Positions 33,844 through 42,542 are shown, numbered from the stretch's first letter. The stretch: DNA of 64,000 bases from Paludibacteraceae bacterium (GCA_017625155.1 JAGALP010000004.1:62001-126000); one strand, 5' to 3'. Notes: generated by a model from the sequence alone, not told the origin. Numbers and translations are program-made.

Positions 33844-34266
33844 TTAGCGGTTAGAGGCGTAGATTTTTGTACGGAGTATGAGGTAAAGGATGCTTAATGC
33901 AATGAGTATCCAAAAAGCAGCGGTACTCCACTTGTGAAACGATGGGATATACTTCCGAGGTGGGTGGTCGATGACTTGTACGATACTATCGATTTTGATT
34001 ATGGTATCATGTACTATATGCGTGCGCCATCGGTCACGGTATTGTATGCGGTCACGGAAGACGGTATCGCCTGCCACATACTCGCGCACAAAGATACTAT
34101 CATGGATAATGAGCGTGTCCACGGCATTGTGTAGTGTGGTGTAGTGTTGTGTATCGTGGTGTAGTGTGGTGGTGTCAAGGCTTTTGCAACTCGGAAGGGC
34201 AAGGAGTATTATAGCCATACTCAGTGCCAGGGCGAAAGTCAGTGACTTCAAGGATGATCTCTTCAT
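33844..34266 (-). CDS. Spanin-like small lipoprotein with C-terminal membrane helix
   Basis: 140 residues. An N-terminal signal with lipobox ALPSC (Cys27) is followed by His/Thr/Asp-rich periplasmic segments with heptad-like hydrophobics (IIHDSIFVREYVAG, IIKIDSIVQVID) and a C-terminal membrane helix (WSTAAFWILIALSILYLIL). Lipid anchor at one end and inner-membrane helix at the other is the layout of a unimolecular phage spanin that links both membranes. Its 5' end overlaps the upstream DUF5675 gene by 92 bases, as lysis genes often do. A shorter start at 34218 would reduce the overlap. The lysis role is an inference. Confidence 0.6.
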   Translation of the reverse strand: MKRSSLKSLTFALALSMAIILLALPSCKSLDTTTLHHDTQHYTTLHNAVDTLIIHDSIFVREYVAGDTVFRDRIQYRDRWRTHIVHDTIIKIDSIVQVIDHPPRKYIPSFHKWSTAAFWILIALSILYLILRTKIYASNR

Positions 34267-34579
34267 GGGATTGTTGGGCTTTTAATATGATTTGTGTCAA
34301 TTTATCTTCTGTCACTCGATCGGGCACCAGAACACACCCGCTCGAATGTTCAGGCTTAGTACCTCTGTGTATGCGTATCCCACTCCGTTGTGGGACGTTC
34401 TGCACGATAGGCAGCAGCCGCTTAAACTTTGGTGACTGCGTAACGCGTATAGGGTAACAAATGGCGGGGATTTGATACCCCACGCGCTCCATGGTATTGC
34501 AGAAGAAACGACCATTGATGACGAGGCGACCAGTGATGGCATTGCCTTGCGGCTTATTTCTAATCAATCGTATATACAT
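34175..34579 (-). CDS. DUF5675 family protein
   Basis: 134 residues, matching DUF5675: an early strand pair (YIRLIRNKPQGNAITGRLVINGRFFCNTMER), YPIRVTQSPKF, IRIHRGTKPEHSSGCVLV (conserved H and C, reminiscent of L,D-transpeptidase or peptidoglycan-acting folds). Common in Bacteroidota phage-like loci next to small membrane proteins. An enzymatic role on the cell wall is only inferred. It sits between a holin-like and a spanin-like gene. Confidence 0.75.
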   Translation of the reverse strand: MYIRLIRNKPQGNAITGRLVINGRFFCNTMERVGYQIPAICYPIRVTQSPKFKRLLPIVQNVPQRSGIRIHRGTKPEHSSGCVLVPDRVTEDKLTQIILKAQQSHEEIILEVTDFRPGTEYGYNTPCPSELQKP

Positions 34580-34651
34580 AATTTTCTTGGGTTTATTTTT
34601 AAGACAATTATCGTCAATTTAATTGTCAATTATAGTCAATTCAAGGAGAGT

Positions 34652-34708
34652 ATTTTGTTTTGCTCTAATGAAATGCAGCTGCGCCGCATTTAGGAGAGCA
34701 AACAAAAT
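34652..34708. repeat. Long imperfect inverted repeat after the holin-like gene
   Basis: ATTTTGTTTTGCTCT (34652-34666) is complementary to 34695-34708 except for one bulged A; an inner AATGC/GCATT pair closes the tip. It overlaps the stop codon of the holin-like gene. No T-run follows on the minus strand, so it may be a stabilising or palindromic element rather than a terminator. Confidence 0.6.
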
Positions 34709-34893
34709 TATTCTTTATATCGGTATTTATAGTCTATGCCGATGAGGGAGCCAGTGAAAGTGAGTATCTCTCCAAAAGCGATGAGCACGGAATGGTGGAT
34801 TTCTCCGAGTGGATGTGCAACAAACCCACACGCGAGCAATGCACACCCGAAGGTGCACATTGCAGTAGCGATGATGAGTTGCAAGCGTTTCAT
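34708..34893 (-). CDS. Holin-like two-helix membrane protein
   Basis: 61 residues with two membrane helices (about 5-24 and 34-53) separated by a short loop and a basic C-terminal YKYRYKE, the size and layout of small holins or phage membrane proteins. ATG 34893 is preferred: an upstream in-frame ATG would begin inside a TTGACAGT repeat. Placed directly before a DUF5675 gene. Confidence 0.55.
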   Translation of the reverse strand: MKRLQLIIATAMCTFGCALLACGFVAHPLGEIHHSVLIAFGEILTFTGSLIGIDYKYRYKE

Positions 34894-34922
34894 TGACAGT
34901 TGACAATTGACAGTTGACAATT
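34893..34922 (-). repeat. TTGACAGT/TTGACAATTG repeat between two small phage-like genes
   Basis: Four alternating TTGACAGT and TTGACAAT units sit between the stop of the gene at 34921 and the start of the holin-like gene at 34893, touching both codons. Confidence 0.8.
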
Positions 34923-35268
34923 ACTTGCCGTTCAAGATTTCGTCTTTGCAGATGTTGAAGACAAAAGCATAGAAAGTCTTGAACTTGGATTGCTTAGCGT
35001 ATGCTGCTTGGTCTGATGGTAAGAAAGCAGGGTCAATCATACGTTCGCGAGTAGCAGCAGCAATCTGTGCAAACTGCGTGTTCCAACTCTTCTGATTGTC
35101 CGTGAGAGCGACTGCCTTTTGAGGGTCACGCCAGTTGGTGTAGCAAGGCATAGCCAACATGCGAGGGTTGGAGGTAGCCTTTTGTCGCATGTTGAAAATA
35201 ACGCTGTGCGATTTGGAGAGCTTACCGCTCAAGCCAGTGATAGGGGCTGCAAGGGTTACGTGTGCCAT
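34921..35268 (-). CDS. Small phage-like protein, paralogue of the 35558 and 50577 genes
   Basis: 115 residues from the ATG at 35268 (MAHVTLAAPITGLSGK). It aligns loosely with the gene at 35558-35899: both share an N-terminal L/M-SGK segment, a central Q-x(4)-F-A-x-I-x-x-A-x-R block, a DP-containing segment and Y-x-KQ near the C-terminus. The family is seen in small Bacteroidota mobile or phage-like loci; function unknown. A longer frame starting at 35367 or 35310 exists, but the preceding codons read through repeat-rich sequence. Confidence 0.6.
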   Translation of the reverse strand: MAHVTLAAPITGLSGKLSKSHSVIFNMRQKATSNPRMLAMPCYTNWRDPQKAVALTDNQKSWNTQFAQIAAATRERMIDPAFLPSDQAAYAKQSKFKTFYAFVFNICKDEILNGK

Positions 35269-35557
35269 TTCGTCGGAATTGGCTTGTCGCAAAGAAATCG
35301 CTTGGCGATTTAAGGCGACCGCCATTCCTCCTCTTAACTCGAGCTCACAAAGCACCCCAAAAATCAATGATTTTTCGGGGACCCCGCTTGAGGCTCTCGT
35401 TAGTTAGCGGCTGGCGCCGCCGTGGGACGGTTTCCCGCCTGTGGAGCTTCGTGGATTTAGAGCGAGGAGGGCCTCCATTCCAAGGAGGGGTTTAGAGTGT
35501 TTAGTGTTTAGTGAACGCTCGCGGGGCGAGCTACTGTTTAGTGTTTAGGGTTTAGGG
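35269..35557. repeat. Non-coding spacer with palindromic repeat copy
   Basis: No convincing gene. 35490-35556 contains GTTTAG units on both sides of the hairpin GCTCGC-ggg-GCGAGC, an intergenic copy of the family found in cinA. 35413-35480 contains GC-rich short inverted repeats (GGCGCCGCC; GGCCTCC/GGAGG). On the minus strand AAGAGGAGGA sits just before an in-frame ATG at 35325, close enough to be noted but with poor spacing. Confidence 0.65.
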
Positions 35558-35899
35558 TTAGGAGTTGGTGATAGGGTCGCCGTTCTCGTCGTATTGACTT
35601 TTGATCTTGCTGACTACATAGCCCAAGAGCGAACCGATACGGTGTTGCTTGCGATAAGCCGATTCGTATTTGGCACGTTGCTCAGGGTCTGCGATGATGG
35701 CACGTGCTGCCTGCGTGATCTTAGCGAAGCGTGATTGTGCTTTGAGTTGTGCCTCGGTAGGTTCCTCGTCGGAAGGGTTGCAGAGTTTGCCTGTGACGGT
35801 TTTGAGGGTTTGTTTGTTGGTACGGAAGTACATGTCGGAGTGTTCGCATACTTTGCCACTCATGGTTTTGACGGTGTCGATAGGACGGATTTTTGCCAT
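35558..35899 (-). CDS. Small phage-like protein (SGK...PTEAQLKAQ family)
   Basis: 113 residues: MAKIRPIDTVKTMSGKVCE, MYFRTNKQTLKTVTGKL, PTEAQLKAQSRFAKI, IIADPEQRAKYESAYRKQH. Paralogue of the next gene downstream and of the truncated gene at 50577 (SGK/KGK, PT-x-AQLEAR-x-RFA). Basic and soluble, probably nucleic-acid or complex associated, but no function is known. First gene of the small phage-like cluster, with a possible -7 box at 36061-36068. Confidence 0.7.
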   Translation of the reverse strand: MAKIRPIDTVKTMSGKVCEHSDMYFRTNKQTLKTVTGKLCNPSDEEPTEAQLKAQSRFAKITQAARAIIADPEQRAKYESAYRKQHRIGSLLGYVVSKIKSQYDENGDPITNS

Positions 35900-36160
35900 A
35901 GTTATTTGTGTTCGTTTTACTCACGTTACATGTCGCGTTGCGACGTTGTTAGCTTCGCGTTGTTATGTTGTTTGCCCTTCGGGCGTTAGATGCGTTGTAA
36001 CGTGAAAGGTTAATAATGTTAGGTGGATTCCAAAATGCGCGCTAATTTCGAAATCGGGTGCAAAGATACAACAAACCCACAGGGTTGCTGTGGGTTAACG
36101 TTGGTCATTGTGGAACAAAGCCCGACAAAATCGGAAAAAGTAGGAAGAGGGGGGAGGGAA
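35900..36160. other. Non-coding spacer between phage-like genes and kinase operon
   Basis: No gene is seen. It holds a -7-like TATCTTTG on the minus strand (36061-36068) without a clear -33 box, and directly upstream a 9-bp inverted repeat AACCCACAG/CTGTGGGTT (36074-36096) that could be an operator or hairpin. The part at 35930-36005 is full of CGTTG/TTCGCGTTG short repeats. Confidence 0.5.
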
Positions 36161-37048
36161 TTATTGAGTGACTAGGCGAAAGCCTACCCCAGGTCCATCA
36201 GAATTAGGAAAATTATACATACAATTTGTTATTGTGTTGTATCTAGAATAATATTTATGTCCTCCACCACGTATTACACGGTATCCCTTATGTTTCGTAG
36301 AACACCATTCACCTACATTACCTGACATATCAAACAATCCCAATTCATTTGGTTTCTTTTGGGCAACAGGATGGGTATTAATGAGATTATACCATGCAAC
36401 CTCATCTACGTTATTACTACCTGCATACTTATATCCATTACTGAGATTGCCTCCCCGAGCTGCGAATTCCCACTCGGCTTCTGTTGGCAAGCGAAATTGC
36501 TTGCCTGTGAGTTGATTTAATTTAGTAATAAACTCCTGACATTCATTCCATGATAGGTAATACATCGGGTATTCATCTCCTTCTCCATGCATACGTAAGT
36601 GAATGTTCATTCCTTCACATTGCTTTTTATACTCTTCATATTCATCTTGAATAGTTGTTCCCATTACGGCTTTCCAAAGTGCTTGTGTAACTTCTGTTTC
36701 AGCGATATAATAATCAGATACTGTGACTTGTTGCGGTCTATCACCTCCCATATTGAATGTTCCTCCTTGTACATATACCATCTTGAAAGATACTCCGTTG
36801 ACAACAAAGTTTTTAATCACTACATTGTGCGATACGTTAGCACATTTAGAAATCCAAGTTACAACGTCTCCATAGTCATCTCCACATTCTGCTTGTACAT
36901 ATTCAAATAATGCTTTTGCTTTCACATAGTCGCCTTGTTCATAGAAACTTTTGGCTTCTTCTAAAGCATCTGTACAATCATCTGCAAAAAGAAAGGATGG
37001 AATATGGAGTAAATAAAGAGAAACAAATAACAGGAGTAAGCGTTTCAT
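36161..37048 (-). CDS. Secreted SUMF1/FGE-sulfatase-domain protein with N-terminal repeat module
   Basis: 295 residues. A signal peptide ends SFLFA; then a TPR-like module with DDCTDALEEAKSFYEQGDY, KAKALFEYV and ECGDDYGD, which is clearly homologous to the N-terminus of the BACON protein at 38967. From residue ~85 there is a C-type-lectin-like SUMF1 fold: MVYVQGGTFNMGG, IAETEVTQALWKAVMG, YPMYYLSWNECQEFITKLN, RLPTEAEWEFAARGG, LGLFDMSGNVGEWC, VGFRLV. The cysteine pair of true formylglycine-generating enzymes is not evident, so a binding or structural role is more likely than catalysis. Last gene of the operon. Confidence 0.88.
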   Translation of the reverse strand: MKRLLLLFVSLYLLHIPSFLFADDCTDALEEAKSFYEQGDYVKAKALFEYVQAECGDDYGDVVTWISKCANVSHNVVIKNFVVNGVSFKMVYVQGGTFNMGGDRPQQVTVSDYYIAETEVTQALWKAVMGTTIQDEYEEYKKQCEGMNIHLRMHGEGDEYPMYYLSWNECQEFITKLNQLTGKQFRLPTEAEWEFAARGGNLSNGYKYAGSNNVDEVAWYNLINTHPVAQKKPNELGLFDMSGNVGEWCSTKHKGYRVIRGGGHKYYSRYNTITNCMYNFPNSDGPGVGFRLVTQ

Positions 37049-37073
37049 AATAGTATCAATGTTTTACAAATGA

Positions 37074-38936
37074 TTACAAGTCTTTGACAAGACGGACACT
37101 AATCCCCCATTCACGTTCAAAAGCAGAGAAATAGGCTTTATGTGAATAAAAAACAAGAAGATAAACATAAGACGTATCCAACCAAATACTAGACGAATAA
37201 TAACATCCTGAATGCTGTACCGTGAATTCATACATATTTTTTCCATGTCTATGTCCTGCTGCAGGAAGAAATATGGCACCTGATTGCTCCATTTTTATCC
37301 ATTGATTAGCAGTAAATGTTTGATATTCTGAATAATACATTTCTCCATTTTCGCTATGAAATCCAGATTTAAATGTCACATCTTTAGGGCTAGACCAATT
37401 GTCTGGCAAAAATATTAAACCATTTACGCCATCTACCTGAGCAACACCTTTGAGAGAAGATGCGTTTCTACGGGTATTCAGAAGATAATTCCACTCATCA
37501 TAAGTCAATGTTCGCCATGTGTTAGGAGCATCACTACCAATCTTATTTATACCCCAATCAATAAAGGAATAAGGGTAATCCGCATCATCATTGCTTATAT
37601 TCGTCGGATTCTCAGCTGTACTCCAACCAAACAAATCAATCCAACCATCATATGTGGAAGATATATTACCATTTGCTTTGCCAATATAATCCGTTTGCTT
37701 TTCAGCAAATCGCCATATATTATTCGCAGGATGATACTGTAAGTTACCTGGCGAGAATGTCACTTGTTTAGTTGCACTAATAGAAAAGCGACCATTTAAT
37801 TGTGAAGGGGGAGTAGGGTTATCTGGTTCTTCTGAGGGGGTGTTAGGATCTTCTGGTTCTTCAGATGTAGCATTCAAAACGGGACGAATAGATAGTAATG
37901 CAGTGCGATAATAGTCTTCATTTATTGTCGTTCCTGGTAGTATATTTATAGCTTCTGCCTCATTACAATATGTAGCTAATGTAGAAGACCAATAATATCC
38001 CGCTTGCCCAGATAATGACATCGTATTATTATAGCCAGCAGCGGGAAGAAATATTGAGTTACCGTTAGGTCCTACGATTTTACAGCCATAAACTCCATTC
38101 CGATTGATCCACTTCCATGTACATTTAGTTTGAAGTTCATACATCTCACTCCAAGTTGGCATACGCCATTTTCCTCCCCAATTCATGGCTGCTGCATCAT
38201 CTTCAAGCTCCAATACGCGCTTATTATCCTTAAAGCCATCCTTCCCATAATCACTATCCGTACAATATTTCGTAACTTGGTAACCATTTCCATGTTTAGA
38301 TGCCTCATTAGGTTCTATAGCTCCCCATGCAAAATGATCTCCATAATCTTCTGATGACGATGCACCGACATTGCATGTTGCCCAAGAAACCGATAAGCCT
38401 AAATTCACATACTCATATCCATTCTCACGTCCAGAAGCAGGACTAATGGAATTATCTATATTATCCTGGAACTGTGAATTCGATTGATTTGTAGTTCGAA
38501 ATGTTTGTACCGATTCCAAATCATTATAGACATAGGTATATGAATAATCATTAGAGCAACGAAAACAATAATAGTAATCCGTATTTGGGCGAAGTCCATC
38601 TAATACTGCCATCCAATCACCTACAGACAATGAAGAAGGGTACATCTTTACTTCTTTACGCGATAGTGGCTCTCTTTTCCCCGTCAATTCTTCTGGTGAT
38701 TCTGCATAACATAAGTACAAATTATTTACTAGTAGAAAACTAGATCCCGAATTACCTGTATAAACACTAAATAATGCTCCAGTGTTCCAAATTTTAGGAT
38801 ACATATATTGATTATCCACCCATAACCCATTGTATGGAGGATTAGGTTGATCTTCATTAAAATAAGAATTATCACAAGCAATGAAGAAAATGGGCAAGAA
38901 TACGAAAGTTAGTATCTTAAAGAATTTTGTAATCAT
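37074..38936 (-). CDS. Surface lipoprotein with two FISUMP/DUF1566-like domains
   Basis: 620 residues. The lipobox FIAC (Cys21) follows a 20-residue signal. A beta-rich, fibronectin-like part (~30-150; GLRPNTDYYYCFRC) precedes two domains of the Fibrobacter succinogenes major paralogous type: first EYVNLGLSVSWATCNVGASS...WRMPTWSEMYEL...IFLPAAGY, then, after a Pro/Glu/Asp linker (PEDPNTPSEEPDNPTPPS), WRTLTYDEWNYLL...IFLPAAGHRHG...SVRLVKDL. Such domains are common in surface lipoproteins; ligand unknown. It lies between the BACON and SUMF1 genes. Confidence 0.82.
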   Translation of the reverse strand: MITKFFKILTFVFLPIFFIACDNSYFNEDQPNPPYNGLWVDNQYMYPKIWNTGALFSVYTGNSGSSFLLVNNLYLCYAESPEELTGKREPLSRKEVKMYPSSLSVGDWMAVLDGLRPNTDYYYCFRCSNDYSYTYVYNDLESVQTFRTTNQSNSQFQDNIDNSISPASGRENGYEYVNLGLSVSWATCNVGASSSEDYGDHFAWGAIEPNEASKHGNGYQVTKYCTDSDYGKDGFKDNKRVLELEDDAAAMNWGGKWRMPTWSEMYELQTKCTWKWINRNGVYGCKIVGPNGNSIFLPAAGYNNTMSLSGQAGYYWSSTLATYCNEAEAINILPGTTINEDYYRTALLSIRPVLNATSEEPEDPNTPSEEPDNPTPPSQLNGRFSISATKQVTFSPGNLQYHPANNIWRFAEKQTDYIGKANGNISSTYDGWIDLFGWSTAENPTNISNDDADYPYSFIDWGINKIGSDAPNTWRTLTYDEWNYLLNTRRNASSLKGVAQVDGVNGLIFLPDNWSSPKDVTFKSGFHSENGEMYYSEYQTFTANQWIKMEQSGAIFLPAAGHRHGKNMYEFTVQHSGCYYSSSIWLDTSYVYLLVFYSHKAYFSAFEREWGISVRLVKDL

Positions 38937-38966
38937 GATTGAGATGATTTTGTTATTAAAATTATG

Positions 38967-40937
38967 TTAGAATGTCCAACCTATACCTGCTTCTATCTGC
39001 AGGTATTTGAAGTTGATAGTATTGATACCAGCAGTAAGTGTAAAGCCCCCCATGCTGGCAATTAATCCGCAATCCATACTAAGTCCTGTAATAGAGCCCG
39101 GTGTATATATAATCCAATCTTTAGTTCCCTCTAATTGCCAGTAAAGACGCGAATAACCATAGCCTAAACCAGCATACATACCGAACATGTTGTTTTCATT
39201 TCGCCACTTGGCACGATTGATAAAATCCATCACAAAGCCAACTGTGGCTACACATTCTGAGATGGTAGTTTCTCCTGAATAGAAAGGATCATTAAATATC
39301 AGTTCGCCATCATTGTATAAGTATCCAAAATTATCAAATGTTAATCCTTGAACCGTTTTGGGAAATATAAAATTAGTTCGTCCTTTGAGATACCAACCAT
39401 AGCCATTATATAACTGTCCAAAAGTCAATCCGACACTCCAACGTTCGTGCATGGATATACCCATGTTGGCTAACAAATAGGTGTTGATTAATACTTTGTT
39501 AGATTTAGATTTTCGAAGTGGATTTAATCTAATTTGCAAGTTATTGGTGGCATATGCAATTTTTGTCTCAAAATCTTTGTAAGCAATTTCAAGCGTTGTA
39601 CCCTCTTTGATAGCAAGCGTAAATTTTCCATTATAATCAGTAAAGGTAGCTTTTGAAGTACCCACTTCAGAAACAACAGCCCCAACTAAAGGTTTGCCTG
39701 TAACAGCATTTAATACTGTACCTTTGATGGTTTTGGTAGATTTTGTTGTTTGTTGGGAAGTCGTGGAAGAAGAGGTAGTAGTTTTGGTATTTGACTGAGG
39801 AATGGTATATGTAAAACTATTCATTTCCGAAGAAACTAAAACTTTATCATTAGTCCCCCAAATTGCAACATAAAACTTATAAGTACCTGATACATTTACA
39901 TGAAGTTCGGAGTAAGGAATAAATAATGTAAAATCTTTGTATGAAGAATTATCATAAGAAGGTGTAAAAGCCGAACTTGTACAAACATTACCCTCAACAG
40001 TATTATATTTATTATTTGTATCCTTCAATCTGTCCGTGCCATTTTTATGGCAAAAATATGCTACTACATCTCCTGTTTTATTTTTCATGTTGTTAACTTC
40101 AAAATGAACATGTATCTTGAGTCCTTTTTTCCCGTCAACAGATACATTATCGTTTTTCCAAATCTTAAGAATCTTTGCGGTTGGAAGATTCTGATCTACT
40201 CGTCCGGATTGTACTAATTCAATTTTTTGCTTTTTATTGCCATCGGTTGTCTGAATATAAAAATAATCTGATCGAGACTGAGTAGATGGATTAGCATGGA
40301 TTTTGACTGTCAGTGTATTTCCATTCTGAGTTACATTATACATATTTCCAGAAAGGTACGGAATTTCCCAAGAGGTATTGCAATCTACGGTAATATACTC
40401 TGTTGTTCCATTTGCTTGTGCAGATATAGAAGTTTTGCTAACACTAAGTGAAGCAGAAATAGATTTTCCCTTTTGATATATATACACACGAATAGATTTA
40501 GAGCCATCTGTAGTTTCTACATCAAAATGGCCATCGCGAGAGTTCGTAGAAGAGTTGGCATAATATTGAATCGTAATCGTATTTCCGCTTTTAGAAACAC
40601 TAAACATGCTGGAAGATGTATTCTTAAGTACCCAAGTGCGATTACTAGTAACAGTAATTGATGTAGAGCCAGAGGTGGCTTCCAGAGAAATATTTGAGCG
40701 ACTGAGCGATAACTTTGGAGTTAGTGCATCATTACACTTGGCAATCCAATTGGTCGCATCACCATAACTGTTACCACACTCGTTTTTCACATATTCAAAT
40801 AAAGATTTAGCTTTTGCATAATTGCCACTATTGTAAAGGCTTTTAGCTTCGCTTAATGCATCAGAGCAATCATCTGCCAGCATAACAAATTGGCTACAGC
40901 ATAAAAATACAATAATTGAGCATAAAAACTTTTTCAT
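38967..40937 (-). CDS. Outer-membrane protein with TPR-like module, two BACON domains and carboxypeptidase-regulatory-like domain
   Basis: 656 residues: signal peptide; module DDCSDALSEAKSLYNSGNY...KAKSLFEYV shared with the SUMF1 protein; two BACON domains (~75-155: LSLSRSNISLEATSGSTSITV; ~160-245: LSVSKTSISAQANGTTEYITV); a beta-domain (~250-380); a Ser/Thr linker; a CarboxypepD_reg-like domain (~400-475: IKGTVLNAVTGKPLVGAVV); and a C-terminal barrel-like part ending YLQIEAGIGWTF, with the terminal Phe of outer-membrane proteins. It probably anchors the extracytoplasmic part of the system at the outer membrane. Its start overlaps the kinase stop by 4 bases. Confidence 0.85.
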   Translation of the reverse strand: MKKFLCSIIVFLCCSQFVMLADDCSDALSEAKSLYNSGNYAKAKSLFEYVKNECGNSYGDATNWIAKCNDALTPKLSLSRSNISLEATSGSTSITVTSNRTWVLKNTSSSMFSVSKSGNTITIQYYANSSTNSRDGHFDVETTDGSKSIRVYIYQKGKSISASLSVSKTSISAQANGTTEYITVDCNTSWEIPYLSGNMYNVTQNGNTLTVKIHANPSTQSRSDYFYIQTTDGNKKQKIELVQSGRVDQNLPTAKILKIWKNDNVSVDGKKGLKIHVHFEVNNMKNKTGDVVAYFCHKNGTDRLKDTNNKYNTVEGNVCTSSAFTPSYDNSSYKDFTLFIPYSELHVNVSGTYKFYVAIWGTNDKVLVSSEMNSFTYTIPQSNTKTTTSSSTTSQQTTKSTKTIKGTVLNAVTGKPLVGAVVSEVGTSKATFTDYNGKFTLAIKEGTTLEIAYKDFETKIAYATNNLQIRLNPLRKSKSNKVLINTYLLANMGISMHERWSVGLTFGQLYNGYGWYLKGRTNFIFPKTVQGLTFDNFGYLYNDGELIFNDPFYSGETTISECVATVGFVMDFINRAKWRNENNMFGMYAGLGYGYSRLYWQLEGTKDWIIYTPGSITGLSMDCGLIASMGGFTLTAGINTINFKYLQIEAGIGWTF

Positions 40938-42532
40938 AATTGCTGTAATTTTTGTTTAATTATATAGACTTTGTCCCGCTTAAGCTTTAATTTTCGTTCA
41001 AGATTGGTGCCCGTAGGTGCAGCTTGATACTTACGATCTAATTCTTTGAAGACTGTTTGCAGCTTGTTAACTAACTCGCTTTTTTTGGAATAATATACAT
41101 CTACTCCATCGAATAATTTTTGATTTTCCTTATCATGTATATAGGATAACTGTTCATAGGCATTTTCGAATGCTTCTATATTATCAATATTAGCAGCCTG
41201 CAAACTTTTGTCAAAGTTGGATACTGCCAATGAGTGGGTGGATTGAATATATTCTCGTTGTGATGCTATCTCTATACTAACACCTATAATAATAGCCAAT
41301 ACTGACAAAATCAGCAAAGACCATAACCAATGTTTGGTTGTTTTAGGCATTGAAGGTTGCTTGATAGGAATATCTATGTGAAGCGAATTATTGGCATCAT
41401 CATGCACAGGGACACGCAACATATATTCGCGCATTTTTCCAGTTCTATTCGGTGTTATCTGAATAGCAAATGAGGAGTTGGATAATTTATGTGTTTGAAT
41501 CCATTTTTGTTTTTTTGGATGTGGAATATACCATGTTCCATTGGTGATTACATCAATAACAGCATTTCCTCCTTCTGCTGGCATATTGAGTTCTTTCGGA
41601 TCAACTGATAGTGTTAACTCTGACTGGATAGAAGTACCATGGCGTTGTGTTTTGCGAGAAGAATCGGAAGCAGAATGATTGGTAGTTGTAGAAGAAAAAG
41701 TCTCGGAACGCTCTCGCCAAGGCATAGCAATAGGACGGTTCTTGATCTTAGCATCTACATAGGTATATAACTCTTCTGCAGTAGGACGATCCCATGTGTT
41801 TAAACTTAAACAATCTGTGATTAAAGTGCGTAAGTCGTGAGAATAAGCATCAGGCAAATCAGGAATCTCAGCTCCTTTCAATTGTAATATACCACCTTGC
41901 CCTAAAAAGAGGATATCACCAGTGAGTACCTCATACATGGTTGCACCTAAAGCCCATATGTCGGTAGCCTTAACCGTCAATGGATTTTTGGAAAATAACT
42001 CTGGTGCCATGTAGGTGATTGTGCCTGCGATATCCATATCTTGTTTCTGACGTACTGAACTACGACGCATGGAACTCTGCATTCGAGTACTGATACCAAA
42101 ATCAGATATCATGAATTCTCCAGAAGTACTTAATAATATATTATCTGGTTTGATATCTCGGTGTATAATCTCATGACTATGCAAATAAGATAAACCACTT
42201 GCAACATCATGAATAAAATGCCACATATCCTCTTCGGACATATCACCTATCTGTCGTTCTACAGAACCATTACATAGTTGCATCACCAAGAATGGGCGAC
42301 TATCAGCGACGTCATAATGTTCAGGACGAAGAAGATTGGGGTGATTGAGGCGATGTACATTCTTGAACTCTTGGCGGAAATCCTCTATGCCACGTTCGTC
42401 TAAAGCAATGTAAATCTTGACAGCAACATCAATGTCAGCAACCTCATCACGAGCGCGCCATACTTCGCCGAAGGAACCACGACCTAACTTGCGGAGAAGA
42501 CGATAGCGATTATGAAATAGTGTGTCTTGCAT
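40934..42532 (-). CDS. Transmembrane Ser/Thr protein kinase with BACON domain
   Basis: 532 residues. Hanks-type kinase (residues ~8-265): GRGSFGEVW loop, VAVKIY lysine, HRDIKPDN catalytic loop, SDFGIS, and activation segment leading to MAPE. A BACON-type domain (~300-390: LTLSVDPKELNMPAEGGNAVIDV) follows, then one membrane helix (WLWSLLILSVLAIIIGVSI) and a helical periplasmic tail (~425-532). BACON domains are normally extracytoplasmic; here the domain lies on the kinase side of the helix, which is unusual. ATG 42532 is chosen over a TTG eight codons upstream. Its partner phosphatase gene ends 11 bases before it. Confidence 0.9.
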   Translation of the reverse strand: MQDTLFHNRYRLLRKLGRGSFGEVWRARDEVADIDVAVKIYIALDERGIEDFRQEFKNVHRLNHPNLLRPEHYDVADSRPFLVMQLCNGSVERQIGDMSEEDMWHFIHDVASGLSYLHSHEIIHRDIKPDNILLSTSGEFMISDFGISTRMQSSMRRSSVRQKQDMDIAGTITYMAPELFSKNPLTVKATDIWALGATMYEVLTGDILFLGQGGILQLKGAEIPDLPDAYSHDLRTLITDCLSLNTWDRPTAEELYTYVDAKIKNRPIAMPWRERSETFSSTTTNHSASDSSRKTQRHGTSIQSELTLSVDPKELNMPAEGGNAVIDVITNGTWYIPHPKKQKWIQTHKLSNSSFAIQITPNRTGKMREYMLRVPVHDDANNSLHIDIPIKQPSMPKTTKHWLWSLLILSVLAIIIGVSIEIASQREYIQSTHSLAVSNFDKSLQAANIDNIEAFENAYEQLSYIHDKENQKLFDGVDVYYSKKSELVNKLQTVFKELDRKYQAAPTGTNLERKLKLKRDKVYIIKQKLQQL

Positions 42533-42542
42533 AAATGATAAG

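Noticed and set aside
36161-37048. Formylglycine-generating sulfatase activator.
   Set aside because: The fold is present but the cysteine pair required for catalysis is not evident and no sulfatase gene is in the window.
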